Shown here: one piece after another, positions 15,793-24,769 of the stretch
Position numbering within the stretch: the stretch's first letter is position 1
Layout: each line of letters begins with the position of its first letter
Source of the DNA: an uncultured Oscillibacter sp.
GTDB taxonomy: Bacteria > Bacillota > Clostridia > Oscillospirales > Oscillospiraceae
Length of the DNA stretch: 64,000 bases
NCBI GenBank assembly: GCA_910577405.1
Contig: CAJTMG010000002.1
Coordinates: 186,001-250,000 of the forward strand
Direction of reading: 5' to 3'
Program-made: the position numbers and the translations under genes
The notes under the pieces: model-generated
What the model saw: only the letters and a program-made list of their open reading frames with translations
The model's database searches: none
Told to the model about the DNA's origin: nothing

Positions 15793-17913
15793 TCAAACCG
15801 TGGTTTCTTCGTTGACTTCTTCTTTCGCTTCCTCCGGGAGCATGGAAACGGGTACGCGCCAATGCCAGCTGGTACGCCGGAAGAGGGGTTCGCAGACGCA
15901 GAGGATAGCGGGCATCAGGAAGATACTGACAAGGGCGGAAATCAGAGCGCCCCGGGCCAGCATAATACAGATCGCGCCAATCAGGTCAATGGAGGACACA
16001 AAGGAGACGCCCAGGGTAGCGCAGAAGAGGACCAGGGCGCTGGTGACGATGGACGCGTCAGAGGAGCAGGCGGCGGCGTGGATGGCGTCCCGGCGGTCCA
16101 GGCCCTTGTTCAGCTCCTCCTGAAAACGGGAGGTCATCAGAATGGCATAATCCACTGTAGCGCCCAACTGCACACAGCTGATAATGGTTGGGGCGATAAA
16201 GGGGATTTCCGCGCCAGTGAAATAGCACACGCCCTGATTGATAAAGATAGCCAGCTCGATGGTCGCCACAAGCACGGCGGGGATGGAAATGGACTTGAAG
16301 ACAAAGGCAATAATCAGGAAAATGGCGGCGATGGAAATATAATTCGTCACCTGGAAGTCCACCGAAGACGTTTCGATCAGGTCACGGTACATCGCGCCCT
16401 CGCCGGTAATCATGGCCTCAGGGTCGTAGCTGTGGAGGATCTCATTCATGCTGTCCAGCTGCGCCGAGACTTCATCCGTCGCGGGGGAGTAGCTGGAGTT
16501 AATCATCATGAGCTGATAGCCGTCCTGCCGGAGCATATTTTTCACCGTCTCCGGGATAAAGAAATCCGGAATGCCCGTCCCAAGCATACTGTGGAAGGAA
16601 AGCACCGATGTAATGCCTTTCACGTCCTTCATACGGCTTTCCAGCTCTCCCATATCGGCGGCGCTGAGGTCGTCCCGCAGCACCACAAAATGGGACGTGG
16701 CCATATCGAACTCGTCCTTCAGCTTTTCGTTGCTCACAATGGACGGCAGGTCGCGGGGCAGGGATTCGTCCAGCTTATAGTAAATCTCCGCGTGATTCTG
16801 GGCGTAAATGGCGGGCAGGAACATCAAAAGAGTCAGGACCACCAGCGGAACGCGTCCACGGAAAATCCAGCGGTTCAGCTTGTTAAAGGATGGAATCAGG
16901 GTCCGGTGCTTGTGCTTGTCAATCTGCCTGTCGAACACCAGCACAAGGGAGGGCAGTACCAGAATCACGGTAGCCACGCCCAGCACCACGCCTTTGGCCA
17001 TCACGATACCAATGTCCCGTCCCAGGGTCAGCCGCATGAAGCAGAGCGCCAGAAAGCCTGCAATCGTGGTCAGACTGGAGCCGGAGAGGGACCGGAACGC
17101 CGCGATTATGGCCTGAGTCATGGCGTCCCGCTTGTCGTCGAAGTTGGCCCGTTCTTCCTCGTAGCGGTGGTATAGGAAAATGGAGTAGTCCATGGTCACG
17201 CCCAATTGCAGCACGGCGGCGATGGCTTTGGTGATATAGGAAATCTGCCCGAGAAAGATGTTGCTGCCGAAATTATAGACCACCGCCATGCCGATGCTTG
17301 CCAGATAGACGAAGGGCAGTACCGAGGATTCCAGCGTCACGGACATTGCCAGAAGCGCCAGGAGAATCGCCAGCCCCACGAAAATCGGAAGCTCGCCGTC
17401 CATCACGTCCCGGGTGTCCTTGATGACCACTGAGAAGCCCGCCAGGAAGCAGTGCTGATTACAGAGGTCCCGTACCTGCTGGATGGAGGCCATGGTTTCA
17501 TCAGAAGCGCCGGGATGGTCATACTGAATCAGCATCATGGTTGCCTGTCCGGAGAAGAACATATCACGGAACTCCGCCGGAATCATTTCTACCGGAATCT
17601 GAATCCCCACCAGATTGCTGATCCATACCGCGCTGGAAACACCGGGCACATCCTTGATATCCTGTATCAGCTTGTTGGTGTACCCGGCGGGCATTCCTTC
17701 CACGATCAGCATACTGGTAGCGGCCATCTGGAAAGGGTCCTCCAGAAGCTGCTCGCCCTTGGAAGACGGCAGGTCCTGAGGCAGATAGGAGAGGATATCG
17801 TAGTTGATTCGGGTAGCCGCGTAGCCGATGATGGAAGGAATCAGCATCAGGACGGCGATCAGGGCCACCAGCTTTGGTTTTCGGGTGAGCTTGTAAGCAA
17901 TTTTTTCCACCAT
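15793..17913 (-). CDS. MMPL/RND family transporter
   Basis: A 706-residue membrane exporter of the MMPL (RND) superfamily. It has the expected duplicated layout: one membrane segment at the N-terminus, an extracellular domain (about 40-170), five segments, then a second segment and extracellular loop (about 355-530) and five more segments. LGVTMDYSIFLYHRYEEE and its repeat LGATVDYAILMTSRFQEE carry the conserved Asp of the proton relay, and both copies are intact. Such proteins export lipids, polymers or peptides. It starts 16 bp after the secreted repeat protein and is co-transcribed with it under the divergent TetR genes, so the two probably act together at the cell surface. Confidence 0.9.
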   Translation of the reverse strand: MVEKIAYKLTRKPKLVALIAVLMLIPSIIGYAATRINYDILSYLPQDLPSSKGEQLLEDPFQMAATSMLIVEGMPAGYTNKLIQDIKDVPGVSSAVWISNLVGIQIPVEMIPAEFRDMFFSGQATMMLIQYDHPGASDETMASIQQVRDLCNQHCFLAGFSVVIKDTRDVMDGELPIFVGLAILLALLAMSVTLESSVLPFVYLASIGMAVVYNFGSNIFLGQISYITKAIAAVLQLGVTMDYSIFLYHRYEEERANFDDKRDAMTQAIIAAFRSLSGSSLTTIAGFLALCFMRLTLGRDIGIVMAKGVVLGVATVILVLPSLVLVFDRQIDKHKHRTLIPSFNKLNRWIFRGRVPLVVLTLLMFLPAIYAQNHAEIYYKLDESLPRDLPSIVSNEKLKDEFDMATSHFVVLRDDLSAADMGELESRMKDVKGITSVLSFHSMLGTGIPDFFIPETVKNMLRQDGYQLMMINSSYSPATDEVSAQLDSMNEILHSYDPEAMITGEGAMYRDLIETSSVDFQVTNYISIAAIFLIIAFVFKSISIPAVLVATIELAIFINQGVCYFTGAEIPFIAPTIISCVQLGATVDYAILMTSRFQEELNKGLDRRDAIHAAACSSDASIVTSALVLFCATLGVSFVSSIDLIGAICIMLARGALISALVSIFLMPAILCVCEPLFRRTSWHWRVPVSMLPEEAKEEVNEETTV

Positions 17914-17929
17914 TGCTGTCTCCCTCCCC

Positions 17930-20900
17930 TCAATGGAACAGACCGGTTACAGACGCCCAAAGGTCCCGGAACATCTGCGCAATCCGGCCCCAGAAGGTCG
18001 TCTCTGCCTTTGCCTGCGCCGGGTCCTCAGGTTCCTCCGGTTCCTCGACTTTGATTTCCTGCGTGCGGATCAACACCTGGATGCTGGTGGGGGACGGATT
18101 CCGTTCATCGGTCAGGGAGACGGGTTCCGCCGTGGCGTCCATCAGCAGCAGATTGTTCACGTCGCCGGTGTACTCGTTCCAGGTGTCCTCTATTATATCG
18201 GTGATGGTATTTTTCGCGTTTTTTACATCCTTTGTCTTGCCCAGAGCCTTGGCCGTCTGACGGAGCGCCGCTGACAAGCCTTGCAGGGACTGCCGGGTGC
18301 CTTCGTCCAATTGAGTGCCGGAATCATGGGCCAGGGTCTCCGCGTCCGCCAGCAGACTTTCTGTATCCCGGATGGTGGTCACGGCGGAGGCGGTAAGGGT
18401 TTTGGTATTGGCGAGGGCGGCCTGAAGCGTTGGGTCGTAGTCGTTCAGCACATTCCGGAGGCCGTCCGCTTTGCTCAGGATTTCCCGGATTTGTGCGGAG
18501 ACATTCTGCGCGGCGGCGGAGGTGTCGTCAAAGGTCCCGTCCAGGTCGTCAATGTCGTCCGCCAGATCGTCCAGCGCGCCGCAGATGTCCGCCAGATTGC
18601 CGATGACCGTAGCTGTGGGGCGTTTTACGTCGTTCAGGGAGTCCACAAGATCGTCCTGAATCCGGTTGATCTGTGCCGCCGCGGAATCCAGCCCGCTTGT
18701 GATGATGTCTACTACCGCGCCGCCTACGGTATTGCCCTCATTGGGGGTACTGGGCTTCTCGTCGGGCTTGGGTGTCTCGTCGGAGCCGCCGGGGGTTTCG
18801 TCGGGATTGCCGGGGGTTTCGTCGGGATTGCCAGGGGTTTCGTCGGGATTTCCGGGGGTTTCATCGGGATTGCCGGGGGTTTCGTCGGGATTGCTGGGGG
18901 TTTCGTCGGGATTGCTGGGGGTTTCATCGGGATTGCCGGGGGTTTCATCAGTGCCGTCAGAATCGCCGGAACCATCAGCAGAATCGGAATCCTCGCCGGC
19001 ATCAGGGCTTTCGGCAGGGTCATTATGGAGCAGTTTACCGGAAATACGCGTTTTGCTGCTCTTTTCCATTGCCGCGCTGTCCTCGGAATTGTTTTCCTGT
19101 GTATCTGTATTTTCCGCGGAATCCGGGCTGGTAGGTTCCGGATTTTCGGGTGCAGGCGTGGGGTCCGGCGCAGGCGTGGGGTCCGGTGCAGGCGTGGGGT
19201 CCGGTGCAGGCGTTGGGTCCGGCGCAGGCGTTGGGTCCGGCGCAGGCGTTGGGTCCGGTGCAGGCGTGGGGTCCGGAGTAGGTGTCGGGTCCGGCGCAGG
19301 CGTCGGGTCCGGCTTCGGTTCAGGCGCGGGCGTGGAGGTCTGGGGTCCGCCAGCGCTGTAGATGGTCCAGAGGTCCGCCATCTGCTTTGCCTGACTTTCG
19401 GAGATGCCTGGAAGCTGCTGGCAAAAACCCTGGAAGCTCAACGCCCCGGACTGTACCCCCTGACGGAGCTGGTCAAGCCCTTGAATCGTGGACCATTGGG
19501 GATTCTTGGCGTACTCCGCGTCAACGGCCTTGGTGACTTCATCGCGAATCTGCTTCTTCTGGTCGGGGGTCATGCTGCTGATCACGCCCTGAATCTGCTC
19601 AGGAGTAGGGTTTGCAACGCCCATACCCTGGAGTGCTTCCATGGCCTTCAAGGTCTCCACTTTCCGGGTGTTTTCCTCAATATCCTGGGGGTACTTTTTC
19701 AATGCGGCTTCCATCTGAGCGGCTTTTCCAGCGGCGTCCTCCTGACCTTGCAGTGTCAGCATTTTCTCAAAGAACGCCTGCCGGTCTTTTTCGTCGTAGG
19801 CCCCACGGACGTTCTTGACCTGCTTGACAGTAGACCCGCTGTTGGTGGGAAGGTCGTTGATGCCGATGTGTACGCCCCCAAGGGCATTTTCCAGCCGGAG
19901 CAGACTGTCTTCCATGCTGGCGGTCATATGAATGATATGGGAGAGATCGCCGGTGCCAATTTCCAGTTCGTCCAGGGCCTTTTCCAGCTCTTCCAGCTTC
20001 GGACGGAGTTCCAGGGACGCGTCAGTCAGCTCGTTCAGCACAGCGTTGGAATTGGCGGCGGTATCGCTGAGGACCTGAATCCGTTCCTGCACTGGTTCCA
20101 GCAAATCGGCAATATTGCTCAAATCATCCCGCAGCCGGTCCGCGCCGTCGTAGAGCACGCCCTTGCCGCCAGAGAAGGTCTGCCGGGCGATCTCAAGCTG
20201 ATCCAGGCCGCTGGCGGACGCGTACAGCCCCCCTTGAATCTCGCTGAGCGCGTCCAGAAGGCCGTCCAGACTGCCGGAGAGGGCCCGGTAATCTTCTTCC
20301 AGATCGTCCTTGCGTTCACTGAGCTTGGCGATTTCCTCCATCTGGGCCAGGGTTGCCGGAACCATCAGGAAAGTCATGCCGCCGAAGGTAAAATCCTTGC
20401 TGCCTGCCCGGATAACAAAATGCTGCTCCTCCCCCGGAAGGACCATAAAGAGTACCGTCCGCAGATTGCCCACCAGCTGGACCTGCGCGCCGGGGGCTTC
20501 CAGGGAGAGAATGTCGTCCTGATTAAACAGCGCCGTGGCCGCGAGAACGTAATTGTACCGGGCGTAATCACTGGCGGACCCGTTGGGCAGAACGTCCAGC
20601 AGGATTTCCGCCACGCCCTGCTGCCCCGCAAGCTCTTCCGCCTTGGCCGGTACGCCGTTCATCGTGTACCGCAGGCTGATGGTCCAGGGCAGATTCTCAA
20701 AGGGCGCGCGGGTCTTGCCTTCAAAATAGAAGTGGTCCGGTCCCGGCCCGCCAAACTGGAAGACCGTCTCGCCGTTCCCGTACTGCCCCGCGGTGTTGTC
20801 CGTCAGATTCACCACCTCGTCGTAAACGCCGTAATCCGTCAGTGCTTCCGCGCCGTTCAGGGCATAGCTCTTTACCATGCTGCCCTCCAGGAGATTGCCG

Positions 20901-21055
20901 TAATAGTCCAGCGTGGCATAGTAGGCTTCGTCGTAGGTAGGCGTCACGCCGTTCCCAATCTCCTCCACAGCCAGAGCCGGGGCCGTGAAGCTCACTGACA
21001 GCACTGCCGCCAGTGTCAATGCGGATACGCGCCGCCGCAGGATTCCCCAAGTCAT
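17930..21055 (-). CDS. Large secreted repeat-rich coiled-coil protein
   Basis: A 1041-residue protein with a Sec signal peptide (cleavage likely after ALA, residue 29). A globular region (30-235) is followed by helices rich in hydrophobic heptads (235-420 and 770-960), similar to the coiled-coil region of YhgE/Pip-type exporters. Between them lie two low-complexity blocks: nine APDPTP hexapeptides (about 580-635) and about eight PDETPGN heptapeptides (about 702-755). The C-terminus is a short amphipathic helix (FRDLWASVTGLFH). No LPxTG motif or stop-transfer helix is visible. The gene forms a two-gene operon with the MMPL transporter, so it may be that transporter's periplasm-side or wall-spanning partner. 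This pairing is my inference; I do not know a named family for the whole chain. Confidence 0.8.
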   Translation of the reverse strand: MTWGILRRRVSALTLAAVLSVSFTAPALAVEEIGNGVTPTYDEAYYATLDYYGNLLEGSMVKSYALNGAEALTDYGVYDEVVNLTDNTAGQYGNGETVFQFGGPGPDHFYFEGKTRAPFENLPWTISLRYTMNGVPAKAEELAGQQGVAEILLDVLPNGSASDYARYNYVLAATALFNQDDILSLEAPGAQVQLVGNLRTVLFMVLPGEEQHFVIRAGSKDFTFGGMTFLMVPATLAQMEEIAKLSERKDDLEEDYRALSGSLDGLLDALSEIQGGLYASASGLDQLEIARQTFSGGKGVLYDGADRLRDDLSNIADLLEPVQERIQVLSDTAANSNAVLNELTDASLELRPKLEELEKALDELEIGTGDLSHIIHMTASMEDSLLRLENALGGVHIGINDLPTNSGSTVKQVKNVRGAYDEKDRQAFFEKMLTLQGQEDAAGKAAQMEAALKKYPQDIEENTRKVETLKAMEALQGMGVANPTPEQIQGVISSMTPDQKKQIRDEVTKAVDAEYAKNPQWSTIQGLDQLRQGVQSGALSFQGFCQQLPGISESQAKQMADLWTIYSAGGPQTSTPAPEPKPDPTPAPDPTPTPDPTPAPDPTPAPDPTPAPDPTPAPDPTPAPDPTPAPDPTPAPENPEPTSPDSAENTDTQENNSEDSAAMEKSSKTRISGKLLHNDPAESPDAGEDSDSADGSGDSDGTDETPGNPDETPSNPDETPSNPDETPGNPDETPGNPDETPGNPDETPGNPDETPGGSDETPKPDEKPSTPNEGNTVGGAVVDIITSGLDSAAAQINRIQDDLVDSLNDVKRPTATVIGNLADICGALDDLADDIDDLDGTFDDTSAAAQNVSAQIREILSKADGLRNVLNDYDPTLQAALANTKTLTASAVTTIRDTESLLADAETLAHDSGTQLDEGTRQSLQGLSAALRQTAKALGKTKDVKNAKNTITDIIEDTWNEYTGDVNNLLLMDATAEPVSLTDERNPSPTSIQVLIRTQEIKVEEPEEPEDPAQAKAETTFWGRIAQMFRDLWASVTGLFH
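18791..18950 (-). repeat. 21-bp coding repeats (PDETPGN)
   Basis: Seven full copies and one partial copy of a 21-bp unit, spaced exactly 21 bp from 18791, encode PDETP(G/S)N heptapeptides. Third-position differences are few, which suggests recent expansion. Such tracts are prone to slippage in multiples of seven residues. Confidence 0.9.
19151..19312 (-). repeat. 18-bp coding repeats (APDPTP)
   Basis: Nine copies of an 18-bp unit encode APDPTP hexapeptides, a stiff proline-rich spacer of the kind used to cross the cell wall. The repeats also open long meaningless frames on the plus strand. Confidence 0.9.
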
Positions 21056-21108
21056 ATCGATTCCTCCAGAATTAAAATAATGAACAGTTGTTGATTAAAA
21101 GAAAAGTG

Positions 21109-21137
21109 TTGACTTATTAACTTGAGTTGATTATACT
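21109..21137 (+). promoter_or_regulatory. Promoter of the TetR pair
   Basis: TTGACT (21109-21114), 17 bp, TATACT (21132-21137). Its -10 box overlaps the -10 of the opposing promoter. Confidence 0.85.
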
Positions 21138-21158
21138 AAGACTAGAGAAAGCGGTCAA
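21130..21158 (-). promoter_or_regulatory. Promoter of the secreted protein/MMPL operon
   Basis: On the minus strand TTGACC (21158-21153), 17 bp, TATAAT (21135-21130). It shares four bases of its -10 with the plus-strand promoter, so polymerase can occupy only one of them at a time. An imperfect palindrome GTTGACTTATTAAC (21108-21121) overlies the plus-strand -35 and is a candidate TetR operator. Confidence 0.85.
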
Positions 21159-21255
21159 TAGACAAAAACGGGAAAATGTCTAATAGATACTGGAAGAATG
21201 GTGTCTTGGACGTTTGCCTGGTTTCTGTCCATAGGATTTGATAAGGAGAAATGAG

Positions 21256-21855
21256 ATGCAAAAGAACTCGGAAGACCGGCGGGCCAGGCGTTCACGGAAG
21301 ATGCTGAAGGAAAGTTTGTTAGACTTGATGAGGAAGAAGCCATTTTCGGACATATCGGTGCGGGACGTGACTGACCGGGCTGATATGAACCGGGGAACCT
21401 TCTACCTGCACTACGCGGGAACGGTGGACCTGCTGAAAAGCCTGGAAGCGGACCTGCTGGAGGAATTGCAGGCCCTTGTGGACGCCCATATGCAGGAGAC
21501 CATCGCGGAGGAGAGCGTAGCGCCGGTGCTGGTGCCGGTACTGGATTTTGTGGTGGAGCATCGGGAGACCTGTGTGGTTTTGTTTGCCAACAGCGAGGCC
21601 GCCGGCTTTATCCAGGCGTTGCAGGAGCTGATGCGGAGAAACGGCGCGCCGCTGCTCCAGGAGTGGTTTCATCCTCAGGACCTCCGGCTGGCCGACTACT
21701 TTTTCAGCTTCCTGACCTGGGGCTTCATCGGCCTGCTGAAGGAATGGTTCGCCCAGGATATGGCTATGCCCCGGACGGAGCTTCTTTCCGCGGCGCAGCA
21801 TATGGCGGAGGGCACGGCGGCGAGTCTGTTTTCCTGTGAAAGGAGGGGCGCATGA
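21256..21855 (+). CDS. TetR family regulator (first of two)
   Basis: A 199-residue TetR-type regulator. The N-terminal helix-turn-helix reads FSDISVRDVTDRADMNRGTF followed by YLHYAGTVDLLKSLE. The C-terminal ligand domain fits the TetR_C group often found beside MMPL genes. The start at 21256 has AAGGAG seven bases upstream. It is transcribed divergently from the secreted protein/MMPL operon from an overlapping promoter and probably represses it and itself. It overlaps the next TetR gene by four bases. Confidence 0.88.
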   Translation: MQKNSEDRRARRSRKMLKESLLDLMRKKPFSDISVRDVTDRADMNRGTFYLHYAGTVDLLKSLEADLLEELQALVDAHMQETIAEESVAPVLVPVLDFVVEHRETCVVLFANSEAAGFIQALQELMRRNGAPLLQEWFHPQDLRLADYFFSFLTWGFIGLLKEWFAQDMAMPRTELLSAAQHMAEGTAASLFSCERRGA

Positions 21856-22403
21856 GTGCGGCGGCGCGGGAAGCGATCAAGGCGTCTTTCCTGAAGCTTC
21901 TGGAGGAACGGCCCCTGCGGGAAATCACGGTAAAGGATATCGTGCGGGACTGCGGCGTGAACCGGAATTCCTTCTACTACCACTTTAAGGGGATTCCCGA
22001 GATGCTGGTGGAAATCGTCATGGAGTATTCCGCCCGGATCATCGCGGAGCAGGGACCAACGCCGACGCTGGCCGGTTGCCTGGAGGCCGCCGCTGGATTT
22101 GCTCTGGAGCACCGTCAGGCCATGCTGCATATCAACCAGTCCGCCCACCGGGAGCTGTTCGAGCAGTGCCTGATGGACGTATGCCGCCGGGCGGTGCAGA
22201 ATTACACCGGCGTCCTCTTCCAGACCTTGCCCCAGGAGGACCGGGATGTGCTGGTGCGGTTCTATCAGTGCGAGCTGTTCGGCCAGGTAGTGGAATGGCT
22301 GAATGCGGGAATGCGCTATGACCTTCGGGAGCAGTTCCGGCGTCTGTGCCAGCTGGGGGAGGGTATGACGGAATTATTCTTACAGAGGGCCATGGAGGAA
22401 TAA
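21852..22403 (+). CDS. TetR family regulator (second of two)
   Basis: A 183-residue TetR-type regulator sharing the layout of its neighbour: REITVKDIVRDCGVNRNSF then YYHFKGIPEMLVEI. The ATGA overlap with the first gene implies coupled translation. Two adjacent TetR proteins could form heterodimers or answer to two ligands; the sequence does not decide. The two proteins are clearly different outside the helix-turn-helix, so the duplication is old. Confidence 0.88.
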   Translation: MSAAAREAIKASFLKLLEERPLREITVKDIVRDCGVNRNSFYYHFKGIPEMLVEIVMEYSARIIAEQGPTPTLAGCLEAAAGFALEHRQAMLHINQSAHRELFEQCLMDVCRRAVQNYTGVLFQTLPQEDRDVLVRFYQCELFGQVVEWLNAGMRYDLREQFRRLCQLGEGMTELFLQRAMEE

Positions 22404-22433
22404 AAAAGACCCGCAGGCAAACCCGCAGGTCTT
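22402..22433 (-). terminator. Terminator of the two-component operon
   Basis: On the minus strand a 9-bp stem (22433-22425 with 22414-22406, one G-T pair) runs into six T. The plus-strand T tract is poor. Confidence 0.8.
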
Positions 22434-22492
22434 CAGAAGCCCCAAAAACGGAGCGCCGCAGTCGTATTCGAAGGGCGAAGTCAAAGTCATTG

Positions 22493-23356
22493 TCAGGGCG
22501 CGTCGAAATTAGCGGCGTGGCTGAATTCGCCGTCCACAAGAAAACGGGTTTCGCCAACGGACTCCAAAGAGCAGAGGGAATTCCGAAGGGCTTCCAGGGC
22601 GGTCTCCAGGGTGGCGTCATCCAGACCCTCCAGCTGCGCGGAGGACAGATTGACATAGCACACGTCGTCCTCCTGCCACAAGGAGCGTACCTGGAAGGGC
22701 AGGACCGGCAGCAGTTCCCGGTTTTCAGGGCCCCGTTCCAACGCCTGGGCCACGGCGGACACCTGAGTATCTCCTTCATAGAGGTCCAGGGTGCGGGCCT
22801 CGGGAATCAGCACACCCTCCGGGCTCTGGAAATACAGCATGGCGGACAGGGTGCTGATAACGTCTTCCTCGGGCGTCAGCAGGATATCCCGGGCAGTAAA
22901 GATCTGCTTGTCCCGGTAGGCCAGCTCCCGCCCCCGGACCGTGATGCGTACCGAAAGGATTTCCGGGATCTGTGTCAGAGTCATGGTGACAGCGGAATCC
23001 GCCAGGGTCAGGGCCACGCCGGATAAGCTGCTGTATTGGCTGGAGAGGTCCACCAGAGCCAGTCCGCCGGTGAGCTTCAGGGACACCAGGCTGGTTCCGG
23101 ACGGCATGGTGCTTTTCAGCGTCTCGTCGAAAGGCCCTTCCAGAAGGTGGATCATCAGCAGTTCCGCCAGCAGCTGAGGGTCCTGGGTTTCCTCTGGGGA
23201 CAGATAGAGGTTTTCCGTCTGCAAGGCTCCGTCTCCGGCGGCAAAGCCCAATTCACCCTCCTGAAAGTAGAGCAGGTACGAAATTTCCGAGCCGTCTTTT
23301 TGTCCGCAGGCCGCCAGCGTCAGCAGTGTCAGAAGCAGGACCGTCAGCTTTTTCAT
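22493..23356 (-). CDS. GerMN-domain lipoprotein
   Basis: A 287-residue protein with a lipoprotein signal (MKKLTVLLLTLLTLAAC, lipobox LAAC). Two GerMN domains follow: one around residues 60-150 (LLEGPFDETLKSTMPSGT) and one around 200-280 (ALERGPENRELLPVLP, then DVCYVNLSS). GerM in Bacillus is needed for sporulation and germination. Its ATG overlaps the histidine kinase stop by four bases, so it is made together with the two-component system. In actinobacteria LpqB, also GerMN, modulates the MtrB kinase; a similar modulating role here is an inference from context. Confidence 0.88.
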   Translation of the reverse strand: MKKLTVLLLTLLTLAACGQKDGSEISYLLYFQEGELGFAAGDGALQTENLYLSPEETQDPQLLAELLMIHLLEGPFDETLKSTMPSGTSLVSLKLTGGLALVDLSSQYSSLSGVALTLADSAVTMTLTQIPEILSVRITVRGRELAYRDKQIFTARDILLTPEEDVISTLSAMLYFQSPEGVLIPEARTLDLYEGDTQVSAVAQALERGPENRELLPVLPFQVRSLWQEDDVCYVNLSSAQLEGLDDATLETALEALRNSLCSLESVGETRFLVDGEFSHAANFDAP

Positions 23357-24612
23357 CCGTTCCCGCCTCCTTCCAGACGGGGCCAGCGTACCGTAAACAC
23401 CGCGCCGCCGCCGGGACGGTTGGCCGCTTCCACCACGCCGCCGCGACGCTTTACGGTGTCGTTCACAATGGACAGCCCCAAACCCGTACCCCCGGCCGCG
23501 CGGGAACGGGCTTTGTCCACCCGGTAGAAGCGCTCGAAAATCCGGGGCAGGTCGGCTTCCGGGATTCCCGCGCCATTGTCGGCCACCGTCAGAATCACCT
23601 CGCCGGCGGCACGTCCCAAAGCCACCTGTACCGCGCCGCCGCTGCCTGTGTACTTCACCGCGTTGTCCACCAGATTGTAAATCACCTGATGGATCTCGTC
23701 CCGGGTGCCCAGCACGGCGCAGTCCTCCGCGGCGCTGTAGGTCAGATCCACTTCCTTCTCCTGCGCCACCAGATTCATCATCCGCAGAACCTGCTCCAGC
23801 ACCGGCAGCACGTCCACCGGCATGGGGGCTTCCAGCACGCCGCTGTCCAGCCGGGTCAGGCGCAGAAGGTCCTCGGTGATTCGGGAGAGGCGTTCGGCTT
23901 CCTGCTCAATGTCGGAGACGAATTCCTTTGTGGTCTCCAGGTCGATGTTATCCGTTTGCAGTATGGAGTCGGAGAGCAGGCGGATGGCGGCAAGAGGCGT
24001 CTTCAATTCATGGGAAGCGTCGGAGACAAAGCGCCGCCGGGCCGTCTCGGTGATTTGCAGGCGGTCGGTCAGGCTGTTGAACTCGTGGCCGATCTGGGCA
24101 ATCTCATCCCCGCCCCGGATATCCGCGCGATGGCTGTAGGACCCCTCCCGCACCTGCTGGATGGCGTTCAAAAGCAGGCCGATCCGCCGGGTCAGGGTCT
24201 TGGAGAGGATCAGGCTGAGGACCAGCACCACCAGGGCAATGACCCCGGAGAGCCGCAGAAGGTTCCCCTGCAAGCCAGCCAGAAGCGCGGCCTGGTCGGT
24301 GTCGTACTCGTAGGCATAGACCGCGCCGATGATCTGATTCTGATACAGCACCGGAGAGGATGCCCGGCTCCGGAACGCCGCGCCCTGATAGGTACAGCTG
24401 GAAGCGTCCTCTCCCAGAAGGGCCTGCACAATTTCGGTGTACAGCACGTAGCTCCCCACGGCCCCGCCGGTCTCTCGGGTATCGTAGAGCACACGGCCCG
24501 CGTTGTCAGTGACCAGGATACGGGACAGGCCGGTTTCCTCCACCACGCTCATGGCCGCGGAGACATTTTCTTCTGTCAGACGGTCCAGGCCGGAGAGAGA
24601 GTTCACCATCAC
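23353..24612 (-). CDS. Sensor histidine kinase (5' end frameshifted)
   Basis: A membrane histidine kinase of the PhoR/ResE type. An extracytoplasmic domain (to about 105) is followed by a membrane helix (GVIALVVLVLSLIL), HAMP, the H-box SDASHELKTPL, N-box NLVDNAVKYT, and G boxes DNGAGIP and GTGLGLSIV. It phosphorylates the response regulator encoded just upstream. The first in-frame start is GTG 24612, without a ribosome site, yet the same frame continues upstream to 24771 and encodes a good first membrane helix (YILIILGVLLLL). The natural ATG at 24773, which overlaps the regulator stop as ATGA, is out of frame by one base. A single missing C after ATGAC would restore an MTRPAIW start. Confidence 0.85.
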   Translation of the reverse strand: MMVNSLSGLDRLTEENVSAAMSVVEETGLSRILVTDNAGRVLYDTRETGGAVGSYVLYTEIVQALLGEDASSCTYQGAAFRSRASSPVLYQNQIIGAVYAYEYDTDQAALLAGLQGNLLRLSGVIALVVLVLSLILSKTLTRRIGLLLNAIQQVREGSYSHRADIRGGDEIAQIGHEFNSLTDRLQITETARRRFVSDASHELKTPLAAIRLLSDSILQTDNIDLETTKEFVSDIEQEAERLSRITEDLLRLTRLDSGVLEAPMPVDVLPVLEQVLRMMNLVAQEKEVDLTYSAAEDCAVLGTRDEIHQVIYNLVDNAVKYTGSGGAVQVALGRAAGEVILTVADNGAGIPEADLPRIFERFYRVDKARSRAAGGTGLGLSIVNDTVKRRGGVVEAANRPGGGAVFTVRWPRLEGGGNG

Positions 24613-24769
24613 CGCGACACTGGCCTGTAGATTCGTGGTTTTGGAACGGAAGACCAGATCCTCGGAAACCAGCAGCGGATAGGAATTCAGCAGCAGCAGG
24701 ACCCCCAGGATAATCAGGATATAGCTCAGCCCGAAACGGAATTGCAGGCTTTCCCAGATGGCGGGACGG

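Noticed and set aside
18791..18950. CRISPR array suspected from regular 21-bp repeats
   Set aside because: There are no unique spacers between repeats; the units are contiguous, in frame and encode heptapeptides.
18281..20998. 905-codon open frame on the plus strand opposite the secreted repeat protein
   Set aside because: It is the antisense of a gene with signal peptide, ribosome site and promoter; its own content is repetitive Gly/Arg/Val and it has no ribosome site.
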